DNA of 64,000 bases from Salinisphaera sp049568105 (GCF_049568105.1 NZ_CP145335.1:2108001-2172000); one strand, 5' to 3'. Numbered from the stretch's first letter, positions 35,363 through 44,610 are shown. Program-made: numbers and translations. Notes: generated from the sequence alone by a model not told the origin.

Positions 35363-37564
35363 ATGAGTAGCGATATTATCGGCGCGGCCAAGCCGCGCAT
35401 CGACGGCCCCGCCAAACTCTCGGGCGCGGCCCCCTATGCCGCCGATCATTTCCCACCCAACCTGGCGTATGCCTACGGGGTGTTCTCGACCATCGCCTCT
35501 GGCGAAATCACCTCGATCGATGTCTCGCGTGCGAAGCGCATGCCGGGCGTGATCGAGGTCTATCACCACGAGAACTTCCCCGAGCTGCATCGTTCGCCGT
35601 CGAGCTTCGCCCAGCAGAACAAAGTTGATGAGACCCGACTGCCGTTCGAAGACCAACATATCTACTACGGCGGCCAATTCGTGGCCCTTGTGGTGGCGAA
35701 TACCTTCGAAAACGCTCGCGACGCGGCTTATCACGTCGATGTCGAGTACAAGACCAGCCAACCGGTCACGAGTCTTTCGCAGGCACTCGAGCAAGGCCAA
35801 GCCAAGCCGGCAGACAACAAAAAACACGAACGCGGCCAGCCGGATTCGGCCTATGAGTCGGCAGCACATCGGTTCGAGGCGACCTACACCACGCCTATCG
35901 AAACCCATAATCCGATGGAAATGCATGCCACCACGGCGCATTGGCAGGACGGTCATCTGACTTTTTACGAGTCCAGCCAAGGGGTGGTGTTCGCCAAAAA
36001 CACCATGGCGGCGATTTTCGACATCAATCCGGCGCGTATCGACGCACGCGCGCCCTATATCGGCTCCGGCTTCGGCAGCAAGCTCTGGATCTGGCCGCAT
36101 GCGGTCGCCTGCGCTGCGGCATCCCGCGAGATCGGCCGCCCAGTGCAGCTGGTCGTGCCCCGGCACCAGATGTTCACCACCACCGGCCACCGCCCGGCCA
36201 CATCGCAGAAAATCCGTCTGGCGACCGACAACGAAGGCAAGCTGATTTCAGTGAGCCACGACTCGGTGAACACGACTTCGTTCGTCAATCGCTATGTCGA
36301 AAGCTGCGGCGGCTGTACCAAAAGCCTCTACGATTGTGACAACCTGCGGGTGACCGAATCGACGATTCAGGTCAACCAGGGCACGCCAACGTCGATGCGC
36401 GCGCCGGGCGCCGCCCAGGGACTATTCGCTCTGGAATCGGCGATGGACGAAATGGCCGAAGAACTCGGCATGGACCCCCTGGAATTCAGGCGCAAGAACT
36501 ATACGGACCGCGACGGCAGCAAAGACCTGCCGTTCTCCAGCGTGCATCTGCTCGATGCTTACGACCAGGCAGCGGACAAATTCGGCTGGTCGAAACGTAA
36601 CCCGAAAGTCGGCTCGATGCGCGATGGCAACGAGATCCTCGGTTGGGGCATGGCCGCCTGTAACTGGGAAGCCATGAAAATGGACTGCGACGCGCGTGTG
36701 GCCCTACGCGCCGACGGCACCGCTTTCGCTTCCTGCGCCACTCAGGACATCGGCACCGGCACCTACACCATCGTGGCCCAGACGGTGGCCAGCCTCACCG
36801 GCTTGCCGCTCGACAAGATCGAAGTCGAACTCGGCGACAGTTCTTACCCGAGTGGGCCAATCTCGGGCGGCTCCTGGGCCTCTGCCACGGCGTTGCCGGC
36901 GATCCATAACGCCACCTCCCAGGCGATGGAGAACCTGAAAGGCTTTGCCTCCGAAGACGACGGCCCGATGGCTGGCACGGCCTCCGACCAAATCGAAGTA
37001 CGCGACGGTCAGCTACACGGTGGCGGCCAGAGCATGAGCTTTGCGGATGTGCTCAAGGCCAAGAAACTGGGCCATGCCTCGGGCGAGGCGCATACCAACG
37101 CGGCCAGCGGCAAGGAGTACTCGTTCCGCTCCTTCGGCGCCCACTTCGTGGAAGTCGGCTGGGATCCGGGCATCTCGCGTCTACGGATCCACCGCGTGGT
37201 CAGCGCGATCGACGTCGGCCAGATCGTCAACGAAAAGACGGCACGGAATCAGGTCGAAGGCGCGATCGCGATGGCGACGGGCATGGCCATGTTCGAAGAG
37301 ACCGAATACGATCAGCGCACTGGCATGCCGATCAACAACAACTACGCCGAATATCTCGTGCCCACCCATGCCGACGAACCGGAGTCGGTCGACGTGATCC
37401 TTCTGGATTACCCCGACTACAAGTTCAATGAGATGGGGGTACGCGGGATCGGCGAGATCGGTGTTACCGGCATGGCCGCGGCCATTGCCAATGCGGTCTA
37501 TCATGCCACCGGCAAGCGCATTCGCGATTTGCCAATCCGGCTGGAACAGTTGATGACCGCCTGA
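35363..37564 (+). CDS. Aldehyde oxidoreductase molybdenum-binding subunit, copy 2
   Basis: 733 residues, the same length as copy 1. GSGFGSKLW, SMRAPGAAQGLFALESAMDE and GIGEIGVTG (catalytic E698) are conserved; the loop read GFGGK in copy 1 is GFGSK here. No signal of its own, so it would be exported by hitchhiking on the Tat-bearing 2Fe-2S subunit. GAGCGATTC precedes the ATG. A strong terminator follows 30 bases after the stop. In E. coli the periplasmic enzyme detoxifies aromatic and other aldehydes. Confidence 0.93.
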   Translation: MSSDIIGAAKPRIDGPAKLSGAAPYAADHFPPNLAYAYGVFSTIASGEITSIDVSRAKRMPGVIEVYHHENFPELHRSPSSFAQQNKVDETRLPFEDQHIYYGGQFVALVVANTFENARDAAYHVDVEYKTSQPVTSLSQALEQGQAKPADNKKHERGQPDSAYESAAHRFEATYTTPIETHNPMEMHATTAHWQDGHLTFYESSQGVVFAKNTMAAIFDINPARIDARAPYIGSGFGSKLWIWPHAVACAAASREIGRPVQLVVPRHQMFTTTGHRPATSQKIRLATDNEGKLISVSHDSVNTTSFVNRYVESCGGCTKSLYDCDNLRVTESTIQVNQGTPTSMRAPGAAQGLFALESAMDEMAEELGMDPLEFRRKNYTDRDGSKDLPFSSVHLLDAYDQAADKFGWSKRNPKVGSMRDGNEILGWGMAACNWEAMKMDCDARVALRADGTAFASCATQDIGTGTYTIVAQTVASLTGLPLDKIEVELGDSSYPSGPISGGSWASATALPAIHNATSQAMENLKGFASEDDGPMAGTASDQIEVRDGQLHGGGQSMSFADVLKAKKLGHASGEAHTNAASGKEYSFRSFGAHFVEVGWDPGISRLRIHRVVSAIDVGQIVNEKTARNQVEGAIAMATGMAMFEETEYDQRTGMPINNNYAEYLVPTHADEPESVDVILLDYPDYKFNEMGVRGIGEIGVTGMAAAIANAVYHATGKRIRDLPIRLEQLMTA

Positions 37565-37593
37565 AGCCTTGGCATTACAGGCCAGCCCGCCTA

Positions 37594-37624
37594 AGGCGAC
37601 CCCAGAGGGGTCGCCTTTTTTTAT
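37594..37624 (+). terminator. Intrinsic terminator after the second oxidoreductase operon
   Basis: AGGCGACCCC (37594-37603) pairs with GGGGTCGCCT (37607-37616), a 10-base stem with a 3-base loop followed by a run of T to about 37623. Confidence 0.92.
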
Positions 37625-37713
37625 ACCGGATTAAACCTTCGAGCTAAATCATTGTCATATCGCCGGGGAGGAGCGTGGGAGCCGCCACCAACCAGAGAGC
37701 CCGGATATAGGCA

Positions 37714-38385
37714 ATGCACGTACTGATCATCGAAGACGAAATCCCGCTCGCCACTCAGATCGGCGATACGATTGAAGCAGCCGGCGACGAACCGGACTTT
37801 GCGGACGAGGCTGCTCTGGCGCTTCGGCTGTGCCAGATGAACCGCTACGATGTGATTATCTTTAACAGCTCGCTACCGCGCTGCGGGCCGATTCCTTTCT
37901 GCCAGAAGCTCATCGCCGCGGCCGGCCGGCGCACACCGATTCTGGCCCTCGGCGAAACCTGGGATTCCCAACCAGAATCTCATGAAGACGGCCCCAAGGC
38001 CTGTCTGCCGCGACCAGTCGAGATGGCCGAACTACGAAACACGTTGAAGGCGCTGCTCGCCGAACGCAGCGACGGCATGTGTCAGCTCGTGGCCGGCGAA
38101 CTGCATATGGACCTAGAGCATCATAGTGTCTACTGCGGGCAGGTCCCAGTTCAGCTCGCCCCGATCAGTTTTCGCATTCTCGAATTGCTCATCCGGGCAT
38201 TCCCGGGCGTGGTCACCCGCGCTCAGATCGAGAAACAGATCTGGGACGGCAATCCTCCAGAATCCGATGCCGCTTTACGCGGGCATATCCATCGTCTGCG
38301 CCAGCTGCTCGAGCGACCGATGGCCCGCAAAATGATTCGCACTGTGCACGGCGTAGGCTACCAGCTCGAGGAGAATGCGAGATAA
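37714..38385 (+). CDS. Orphan OmpR-family response regulator with degenerate receiver domain
   Basis: 223 residues. The N-terminal receiver starts normally (HVLIIEDEIPLA, acidic pocket intact), but the phosphoacceptor position reads IIFNSSLPR, giving N51 instead of Asp. The conserved Thr/Ser is G80 and the conserved Lys is R100, so none of the three phospho-switch residues remains. The C-terminal winged-helix DNA-binding domain looks functional (SFRILELLIRAFPGVVTRAQIEKQIW, then RGHIHRLRQLL and RTVHGVGYQLEE). No histidine kinase is adjacent. It probably acts without phosphorylation. Target genes are unknown; the upstream oxidoreductase operon is one candidate but is separated by a terminator. 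Confidence 0.9.
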   Translation: MHVLIIEDEIPLATQIGDTIEAAGDEPDFADEAALALRLCQMNRYDVIIFNSSLPRCGPIPFCQKLIAAAGRRTPILALGETWDSQPESHEDGPKACLPRPVEMAELRNTLKALLAERSDGMCQLVAGELHMDLEHHSVYCGQVPVQLAPISFRILELLIRAFPGVVTRAQIEKQIWDGNPPESDAALRGHIHRLRQLLERPMARKMIRTVHGVGYQLEENAR

Positions 38386-38597
38386 TATTATTGAACAATA
38401 ACTTATACCACTTTATTAGAATTTACTTTTAAAGCTATATCGAGAAATGGAGGACATTCCAAAACGTATTTGGCGGGCGGACGACGCCGTTATTGACTTC
38501 GACGGCCGCCCAGGAGGCCGAATCGATCGCCTCGATTGGCCCGGACATCACAATTCGACTAGGCTCGCTTCGACTGATCGGGTAGAATGCGCATCGC

Positions 38598-38684
38598 GCC
38601 GCCGTGGTGGAATTGGTAGACACGCTAGGTTTAGGTCCTAGTAGCCGTGAGGCTGTGGGGGTTCAAATCCCTCCGGCGGCACCA
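38598..38684 (+). tRNA. tRNA-Leu (anticodon TAG)
   Basis: 87 bases including an encoded CCA. Acceptor GCCGCCG (38598-38604) pairs with CGGCGGC (38674-38680). The anticodon arm CTAGG-TTTAGGT-CCTAG places TAG at positions 34-36, reading CUN leucine codons. A long variable arm (GTAGCCGTGAGGCTGTG region) and the GGTTCAAATCC T arm are those of a class II tRNA-Leu. TAGAAT at 38583-38588 could be its -10 element. Confidence 0.96.
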
Positions 38685-39139
38685 CCCCTGATATTCGGTG
38701 TCTGGAGCCAGCAATTGGGGCTCCGGGCGACCTTCTGAGCCAACCGTTGCCACCCGGCAATTCGGGCAGGGCCTGCATCGGCACTGCTTGGCGAGCTTAC
38801 CCTTGCATGGCGAGGTGCTCTAGCACTGGTGCCGATTCGTGAGCGGTTCGGAACGGGATCAAGACGAGTCCCGGTAACGCGCATGCCTTCCGATAAGGAA
38901 CGAGCCAGCGTTGCGCTTTTTTTATCAGCGCCCCCTGCTCAAAAAACGTTGCCAGTGGCTGCAACGCTCTCACGGCACATGCAGGTGCATGACGGATGCG
39001 TTGCACCTAATCTAAATAAAACCATCTAAACCCCGAATAATTCGTCTGCAGTGCTTGACCGCATTTCGTTATTAGTTATAACTTTATTTGCAGGGGCAAG
39101 CGCAATACAAATAGTCGACCACTGGTTAGGTAGGAAACT
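38685..39139. other. AT-rich spacer after tRNA-Leu with a minus-strand terminator-like hairpin
   Basis: No credible gene in 455 bases. At 38947-38952 / 38961-38966, CGTTGC and GCAACG form a hairpin that, read on the minus strand, is followed by six T residues (the A run at 38941-38946). No minus-strand gene ends here, so it may finish an unannotated small RNA starting somewhere between 38970 and 39110. The stretch 39000-39110 is very AT-rich and probably holds the promoter of the gene at 39140. Confidence 0.4.
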
Positions 39140-39586
39140 ATGACAGACGATGAAGCAGCGAGGGCACTTAGAAGCGTCGTTGAGGCGACCCCCTCATTGA
39201 CCGACATGGGGCTGTGCGTCGAGGTCCACTGGGAACCACACGTTTCAATCAAGCATCAACGACAGATACTACAGGCGAGTCGTTCTTCGCTGTTATACAA
39301 CGTACAGGGGTTCGTACGTTCCTGGCGCTGGCTTCGATCGATCCCGGCGGCCAAGGATATCAACCCTAGAAACACGAGCTATACGCTCGCCCAGCTGGCG
39401 GAACGCTCCCAGGGGTATTTGACCAACGGAGCCTTTATCGCTGCAGCGATGTATCTGGGCTTCGATTACCAAATGGTACCCAACACCCCAGATGTTTTGC
39501 TGAATATCTCTGACGAAGCGATTTACGAAAACACACTCGTTGTTCGACCGGCGCATGCGCCGTTTAGCCATTCTGCGATCGCCTGA
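39140..39586 (+). CDS. Unknown small protein
   Basis: 148 residues, not recognised. The first part is charged and helical; the second half contains NTSYTLAQLAERSQGYLTNGAFIAAAMYLGFDY, in which a helix with YLTNGAFIAAA is the most distinctive segment. I recall similar tails in small hypothetical proteins of accessory regions but cannot name a family. No signal peptide or membrane helix. Its surroundings (AT-rich spacer next to a tRNA, no operon partner) fit a recently acquired gene. GGTAGGAAACT lies before the ATG and gives a fair ribosome site. Confidence 0.65.
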   Translation: MTDDEAARALRSVVEATPSLTDMGLCVEVHWEPHVSIKHQRQILQASRSSLLYNVQGFVRSWRWLRSIPAAKDINPRNTSYTLAQLAERSQGYLTNGAFIAAAMYLGFDYQMVPNTPDVLLNISDEAIYENTLVVRPAHAPFSHSAIA

Positions 39587-39636
39587 TCGGCTGCAGCATT
39601 GCTTCGATATACATCACATTTTTCACTAAGATCAAA

Positions 39637-39658
39637 AGCCCGGCCATTCGGCCGGGCT
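39637..39658 (-). terminator. Probable terminator of the acetolactate synthase gene
   Basis: AGCCCGGCC (39637-39645) pairs with GGCCGGGCT (39650-39658) with a 4-base loop. On the minus strand the stem is followed by TTTT, matching the end of the gene that stops at 39771; it also lies after the plus-strand gene ending at 39586. Confidence 0.7.
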
Positions 39659-39770
39659 GGGCTCTGGTTATAGCAGCGCCTACGCCATATCTCTAGGTGG
39701 CCACCTCAGTGGATCAAAGCCGGCCGTCAAGACCGATTCTGGCGCGGCTCTCGGCTGTATACCTAGGCGT

Positions 39771-41429
39771 TTACCGACCTGTCGACCCCGCGAGCACCTC
39801 TTCGGGGACCTTATGAGCGTTATCCAGCTCGGCGTTCGCGGTGTAATCGATCGGGCAGTCCACCAGGACCACTCCGCCGATTTCGAATGCATGCTCGAGC
39901 ACATCGGACAGCGTGTTTTCTTCGGTATGTCGCAACCCTCTGGCGCCATACGCCCGCGCATAATCGACAAAGTCGGGATTGCCGAACGACATACCGAAAT
40001 CGGCGAAGCCATCGCCGGCCTGTTTCCAGCGGATAAAGCCGTAGCCATTATCACGTAGCAACAGAATCACTAGATCGAGGCCAAGCCGTACCGCGGTTTC
40101 CAGGTCCTGACTGTTCATCATGAACCCGCCATCACCACAAATCGCCATGACCCGGCGATCGCGATGCACCATTTTGGCGGCCATCGCCGCTGCCAAGCCG
40201 GCGCCCATGCTGGCCAGGGCATTGTCGAGCAGAACCGTATTATTGCTGTAGGCCGGATACATTCGTCCGAACCAGATCTTGTAGATCCCGTTATCCAGGC
40301 TGATGATGTCATCGCGCCCCATGACACTACGCACCTGCTGCACGATGCGCTGGGGCTTCGGCGGATAACTGTATTCGGATTCGCTAATATGCAGCTTTTC
40401 CGCGACATAGTCGTGCAGCCGAGACATGCGCGGGCTGTCGAACCGCACACCGGTCAGGCGGGCGGCAAGCGCTTTGAGCGTATTCGAAATGTCGCCGATC
40501 ACTTCGTGGACCGGGCTGTAGTATTCATCCGGATCCGCTGGCACGAAATCGACGTGCAGAATGCGTTTTTCCTTGGTCTCGTTCCAGACGGCAGGTGGGT
40601 ATTCGACCACGTCGTAACCCAGGGTGATCACCAGATCCGCTTCGTCGATCGCGGTATGCACGTAATCGTGCTTATGAATCCCCATGCCGAACAGACTCTG
40701 CGGATGGTCATCGGGCACGACGCCCTTGCCCATCTGGGTGCCGATCGCATACAGACCCGTCGCTTCACACAGGGCGGTGAGCTGTTCTGTGATCCGCTTG
40801 CGGTTAGCGCCGGCCGAATAGACGATGACCGGTTGCTCGGCTTCCTGGATCAGCTCGGCCGCCAGATCCAGCGCTTGTTCGTCGGCATTGGGCCGTCGCA
40901 AAGTCACCCGGCGCTGGGGCCGCGTCGGCTCGATCGACTCGCCGGCGATATCTTCCGGTAGTTCCAGATGCACGGCCCCGGGCCGCTCGGCTTCGGCGGT
41001 CTTGAAGGCATGACGAATACTGCGCGGAATCACCCCGCTATCGGTGAGCGAGCTGTTCCATTTGGTGACCGGTCGAAACGTATCGACCACGTCGATGAGC
41101 TGGAACTTGCCCTGGCGGTTATCGCGAATCGCCTTCTGGCCGGTGATCGCCAATAGCGGCATGCCACCGAGCTGGGCATAGGCGATGCCGGTCAACAGAT
41201 TGGTCGCCCCCGGACCAAGCGTAGACAGGCAAACCCCAGCTCGGCCGGTCAGTCGGCCATAGGTGGCTGCCATGAACGCCGCATGTTGTTCATGGCGGGT
41301 GACCACCAGCTCGATAGGGCTGTCGCGCAGCGACTCGAGAAGGTCAAGATTTTCTTCGCCTGGGACGCCGAAGACGTACTCGACGCCTTCTTCTTCCAGA
41401 CACTGAACGAATAGATCGGACGCTTTCAA
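39771..41429 (-). CDS. Acetolactate synthase large-subunit-like ThDP enzyme
   Basis: 552 residues with the three-domain ThDP enzyme layout. FGVPGEENLDLLESL and the catalytic-cofactor glutamate in TRHEQHAAFMA are N-terminal; the ThDP/Mg motif is AICGDGGFMMNSQDLETA, ending in RDNGYGFIRWKQ. The strong match is to acetolactate synthases that act without a regulatory subunit (AlsS-like); no ilvH/ilvN gene is adjacent. It would condense two pyruvates to acetolactate, either for acetoin formation or branched-chain amino acids; no acetolactate decarboxylase gene is nearby. Starts at TTG 41429 with AAAGGAAA upstream. Confidence 0.87.
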   Translation of the reverse strand: MKASDLFVQCLEEEGVEYVFGVPGEENLDLLESLRDSPIELVVTRHEQHAAFMAATYGRLTGRAGVCLSTLGPGATNLLTGIAYAQLGGMPLLAITGQKAIRDNRQGKFQLIDVVDTFRPVTKWNSSLTDSGVIPRSIRHAFKTAEAERPGAVHLELPEDIAGESIEPTRPQRRVTLRRPNADEQALDLAAELIQEAEQPVIVYSAGANRKRITEQLTALCEATGLYAIGTQMGKGVVPDDHPQSLFGMGIHKHDYVHTAIDEADLVITLGYDVVEYPPAVWNETKEKRILHVDFVPADPDEYYSPVHEVIGDISNTLKALAARLTGVRFDSPRMSRLHDYVAEKLHISESEYSYPPKPQRIVQQVRSVMGRDDIISLDNGIYKIWFGRMYPAYSNNTVLLDNALASMGAGLAAAMAAKMVHRDRRVMAICGDGGFMMNSQDLETAVRLGLDLVILLLRDNGYGFIRWKQAGDGFADFGMSFGNPDFVDYARAYGARGLRHTEENTLSDVLEHAFEIGGVVLVDCPIDYTANAELDNAHKVPEEVLAGSTGR

Positions 41430-41567
41430 CGGCGTTTCCTTTGGTCGCTGTCAATCGTTGCTCCGATTAGAACACAGCCCCGCTCCAAACTAAGACGCGG
41501 GCTGCGATTTTGTCGACTGCGCGCGCTGTTGCATAGTATGCGCACCATCCAAACCACATTGACGTCT

Positions 41568-42080
41568 ATGGCATTCAACACCGAACAAGGCCCCGGCGTG
41601 AATGAACACGTTCCGTCCGAAACCCAGGGTTTCGTTTTCAACCACACCATGATTCGCGTGGTCGATCCCCAGGCTTCGCTGGATTTCTATACGCGGGTTT
41701 TTGGCATGCGTCTGCTACGGCAGAAGGAAAACCCGAACGGCGAATTCACGCTTTACTTCCTAGCCACCACCGAAGGTGACGACGTCCCCGAAGACGAGTC
41801 CGAGCGGGCGAAGTATGTCGGCCGTCGTGAAGGCGTACTTGAGCTGACCCACAACTGGGGTACGGAAAACGATCCCAACGCCAGCTATCACGACGGTAAT
41901 GCAGAGCCGCAGGGCTTTGGCCATATCTGTTTCACCGTGCCGGACCTGCAGGCTGCCTGTGACTGGATGGATCAAAACGACGTGACCTTCAAAAAACGCC
42001 CCGAAGACGGGCGGATGAGTAATATCGCGTTCGTCAAGGATCCGGATGGCTACTGGATCGAGCTGGTCGAGCACGGCTGA
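41568..42080 (+). CDS. gloA: Lactoylglutathione lyase (glyoxalase I)
   Basis: 170 residues. Metal ligands are visible: H in FNHTMIRV, E in GVLELTHNW, H in GFGHICF and E in YWIELVE. LDFYTRVFGMRLLRQKENP is the classical glyoxalase I segment, and the extended loop with GTENDPNASYHDGN is typical of the longer, eukaryote-like and gammaproteobacterial forms. It isomerises the hemithioacetal of methylglyoxal and glutathione. ATG 41568 fits the usual N-terminus MAFNTEQGPGV; starts further upstream at 41529 or 41538 are possible. Confidence 0.93.
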   Translation: MAFNTEQGPGVNEHVPSETQGFVFNHTMIRVVDPQASLDFYTRVFGMRLLRQKENPNGEFTLYFLATTEGDDVPEDESERAKYVGRREGVLELTHNWGTENDPNASYHDGNAEPQGFGHICFTVPDLQAACDWMDQNDVTFKKRPEDGRMSNIAFVKDPDGYWIELVEHG

Positions 42081-42108
42081 GCTCTTGCGGCTGTACCGCA
42101 GCCGTATT

Positions 42109-42133
42109 GGCGGGCCCTCGGGCCCGCCTTTCT
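42109..42133 (+). terminator. Intrinsic terminator after gloA
   Basis: GGCGGGCCC (42109-42117) pairs with GGGCCCGCC (42120-42128), followed by TTTCT. Confidence 0.78.
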
Positions 42134-42239
42134 CATAATGCGCTTGTGAGTACGGTGCGGATTCGCCCCGGAATCCGACACGAGTGCGGTAACCTATGCG
42201 CCGGCCGTTCCCGGCCTTGGCATTGCAACGACGAAACGT

Positions 42240-42986
42240 ATGAAAGTACTGGTCTGTATCAAGCGTGCGATCGACTACAACGTGCACATCCGCATCGCCG
42301 ACGACGGCTCGGGTGTGGTCACTGATGGCGTCAAGCACAGCGTAAACCCGTTCGACGAGATCGCCCTCGAGCAGGCAATCCGCTGGAAAGAGGACGGCTC
42401 GGTCGACGAAGTCGTGGCCATGAGCATCGGCAGCGATGCCGTCACCGAACAGCTGCGTACGGCGCTGGCTTTTGGCTGCGACCGCGCTCTCCATATCGCG
42501 ACCGATCAGCCGATCGACCCGCTGACCGCAGCCCGCACGATCAAGGCCGTCGCCGAAAACGAATCCCCCGACGTGATTCTACTGGGCAAACAGGCGATCG
42601 ACGACGACAACGCCCAGACCGGGCAAATGGCCGCCACCCTGCTCGGCTGGCCGCAGGCGACCTTTGCCTCGGCTATTGAGCTACAGCAAGCCTCAGCGCG
42701 GGTGACCCGAGAGATCGATGCCGGCCTGGAAACGCTGGACATTGACCTGCCAGGCGTGATTACCGCCGATCTGCGGCTCAATGAACCACGCTATCTCAAG
42801 TTGCCCAACATCATGAAGGCCAAGAAAAAACCGATCGATTCGTCGGATCTCGAAACACTTGGCGTCGAGAGGGCGCCGGCGCTGACCGTGGAAAAGACCT
42901 CGGCCCCGGCCCAGCGTCCGGCGGGCACGATGGTCGACTCCCCCAAGGCACTGGTCTCCGAGCTCAAGAACAAGGGGTTGTTATGA
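42240..42986 (+). CDS. etfB: Electron transfer flavoprotein beta subunit
   Basis: 248 residues. MKVLVCIKRAIDYNVHI, VKHSVNPFDEIALEQAIRWKE and the ETF-beta signature region around VTREIDAGLETLDIDLPGVITADLRLNEPRYLKLPNI are complete. It binds AMP and, with EtfA, carries electrons from acyl-CoA and other dehydrogenases to ETF:quinone oxidoreductase. Coupled to etfA by ATGA overlap. Confidence 0.96.
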   Translation: MKVLVCIKRAIDYNVHIRIADDGSGVVTDGVKHSVNPFDEIALEQAIRWKEDGSVDEVVAMSIGSDAVTEQLRTALAFGCDRALHIATDQPIDPLTAARTIKAVAENESPDVILLGKQAIDDDNAQTGQMAATLLGWPQATFASAIELQQASARVTREIDAGLETLDIDLPGVITADLRLNEPRYLKLPNIMKAKKKPIDSSDLETLGVERAPALTVEKTSAPAQRPAGTMVDSPKALVSELKNKGLL

Positions 42987-43933
42987 GCGCGACAATACTC
43001 GTCATCGCCGATCATGGGCATGGCGCCCTGTCCGCGGGCACCGGAAAGACGGTGCGCTGCGCCGCCGATTTCGGCGCGAACGCGATCGATATATTGGTGC
43101 TGGCCGAAGACGGCGCCGACATCGCAGCCCAAGCAGCCGGTTTGAGTGCTGTACGCCGTGTGCTGCATATCGATGCCCCGGCCAATGCCCACCCGATGGC
43201 CGCGATCGCAGCGCCGCAGGTTGTGGCTGCGGCCCAACAAGGCGGCTACAGCCATGTGCTCGGCCCGAACACGACCTTCGGTAAGGACCTCATGCCCCGG
43301 GTCGCAGCCTTGCTCGGGGTGAACATGGTCACCGATCTGATGCGCGTGCTCGGCCCCTACCGCTTCGAGCGCCCCATCTATGCCGGTAACGCCGTCCATA
43401 CCGTGGCCGCGCCCGAAAACCAGGTCGTTGTCGCCTCGGTACGCGGTGCCTCCTTCGATCCCGCCGGGACAGACGGAAACGCCAAAGTCGAGGCCTTGTC
43501 GGTCGATGCCGAGTTGCCCGGCCATACGCGGTTTGTCGGTCTGGAAGAACATGGCGGGAACCGCCCTGACCTGCAGACCGCTCAACGCGTGGTCACTGGC
43601 GGGCGCGGTGTCGGCAGCGAAGACAACTTCCGGGTCGTATTCGAGTTCGCCGAGCGTATCGGGGCAGCGGTGGGTGCCTCGCGCGCAGCGGTCGACGCCG
43701 GCTATGTGCCCAACGACATGCAGGTCGGTCAGACCGGCAAGATCATCGCCCCCGAGCTATATATCTGCTTCGGCATCTCAGGGGCGATCCAGCATCTGGC
43801 CGGCATCAAAGACGCCGGCACGATCGTGGCGGTCAACAACGATCCGGACGCCCCGATCTTCGATATTGCCGATTACGGACTGGTCGGCGACCTGTTCGAG
43901 GTTATCCCCGAACTGACCCAGGCACTCGGCTAA
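42983..43933 (+). CDS. etfA: Electron transfer flavoprotein alpha subunit
   Basis: 316 residues. GHGALSAGTGKTVRCAADFG at the start, VVTGGRGVGS, and the FAD-binding domain signature GQTGKIIAPELYICFGISGAIQH with VAVNNDPDAPIFDIADYGLVGD at the end. Forms the FAD-carrying heterodimer with EtfB. No dehydrogenase gene is adjacent, so it probably serves several. Confidence 0.96.
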   Translation: MSATILVIADHGHGALSAGTGKTVRCAADFGANAIDILVLAEDGADIAAQAAGLSAVRRVLHIDAPANAHPMAAIAAPQVVAAAQQGGYSHVLGPNTTFGKDLMPRVAALLGVNMVTDLMRVLGPYRFERPIYAGNAVHTVAAPENQVVVASVRGASFDPAGTDGNAKVEALSVDAELPGHTRFVGLEEHGGNRPDLQTAQRVVTGGRGVGSEDNFRVVFEFAERIGAAVGASRAAVDAGYVPNDMQVGQTGKIIAPELYICFGISGAIQHLAGIKDAGTIVAVNNDPDAPIFDIADYGLVGDLFEVIPELTQALG

Positions 43934-43983
43934 GGATAGAACGCGCTAAGCGCCAACCGTTGTGCAGATGCAGCGGGCGGCGT

Positions 43984-44610
43984 TCAGCGCGGATCGAAGC
44001 CTCGTCCGAGCGTATCCACGGCGACGACTTCAGCGTTTTCCAAGCGCACCTCGCGCAGCAGGTACCGAGCGCCGAAGTTGTAGATCCAGCGTTCTCGATA
44101 AACGGGTTGGACTGCGTGGTGCAGAAAATACGCCTGGCCGCCCTCGCGAATGATCGTCGAACCGATATACCAGCCGGTCTGCTGCACCGGGTGCCCACAG
44201 CTGAGCAATAGCTGGAGCTTCGTCATGCCCGGCTGAATCGTCGAGGGATTACAGCTGCCGCTCGGCGGTATCCCGTTATTGATAAAACCATAGCCAGCCG
44301 AGCGAATGGCGACGACACGGCCATTGCGAAACACAACCTGCTCGAGCAGCCGTTGTGGCCCGTGGTTATAGGTCCATTCCATCATCGGCGGATTCTGCGC
44401 CGGTGCATTGCCCCACCATGGGTCTCGAAAGCTGGGTTCGCCGCAGGCATGCCACACGCTGACCGCGGGATCGCCCTCGGTAACCAACTGCCCACTGCAG
44501 CGCATAGAGTCCGCCAGAGCCGTCCCTGGCCAGGCGATTAGCACCGTTGCCGCCCATACCAGCCCGGCCGCAATCAACGCCCGAGGCGAATCAGCCCGGG
44601 CCAGCCACAT
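43984..44610 (-). CDS. Secreted DUF2845 family protein
   Basis: 208 residues from the ATG at 44610; a GTG at 44622 is possible but leaves no room for the AAGGGTG ribosome site. Signal peptide ends GTALAD. Two similar halves begin with a MRCSGQLVTEGDPAVSVWHACGEP and a SCNPSTIQPGMTKLQLLLSCGHP element; this cysteine-containing, SmpA-like repeat is the mark of DUF2845. Its start overlaps the end of gspB, so it is the third gene of the gspA-gspB transcript. Whether it takes part in secretion is unknown. Confidence 0.82.
   Translation of the reverse strand: MWLARADSPRALIAAGLVWAATVLIAWPGTALADSMRCSGQLVTEGDPAVSVWHACGEPSFRDPWWGNAPAQNPPMMEWTYNHGPQRLLEQVVFRNGRVVAIRSAGYGFINNGIPPSGSCNPSTIQPGMTKLQLLLSCGHPVQQTGWYIGSTIIREGGQAYFLHHAVQPVYRERWIYNFGARYLLREVRLENAEVVAVDTLGRGFDPR

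Noticed and set aside
38660..38684. tRNA-Leu 3' end as a phage or island attachment site
   Set aside because: No second copy of the tRNA 3' end and no integrase were seen in the window.
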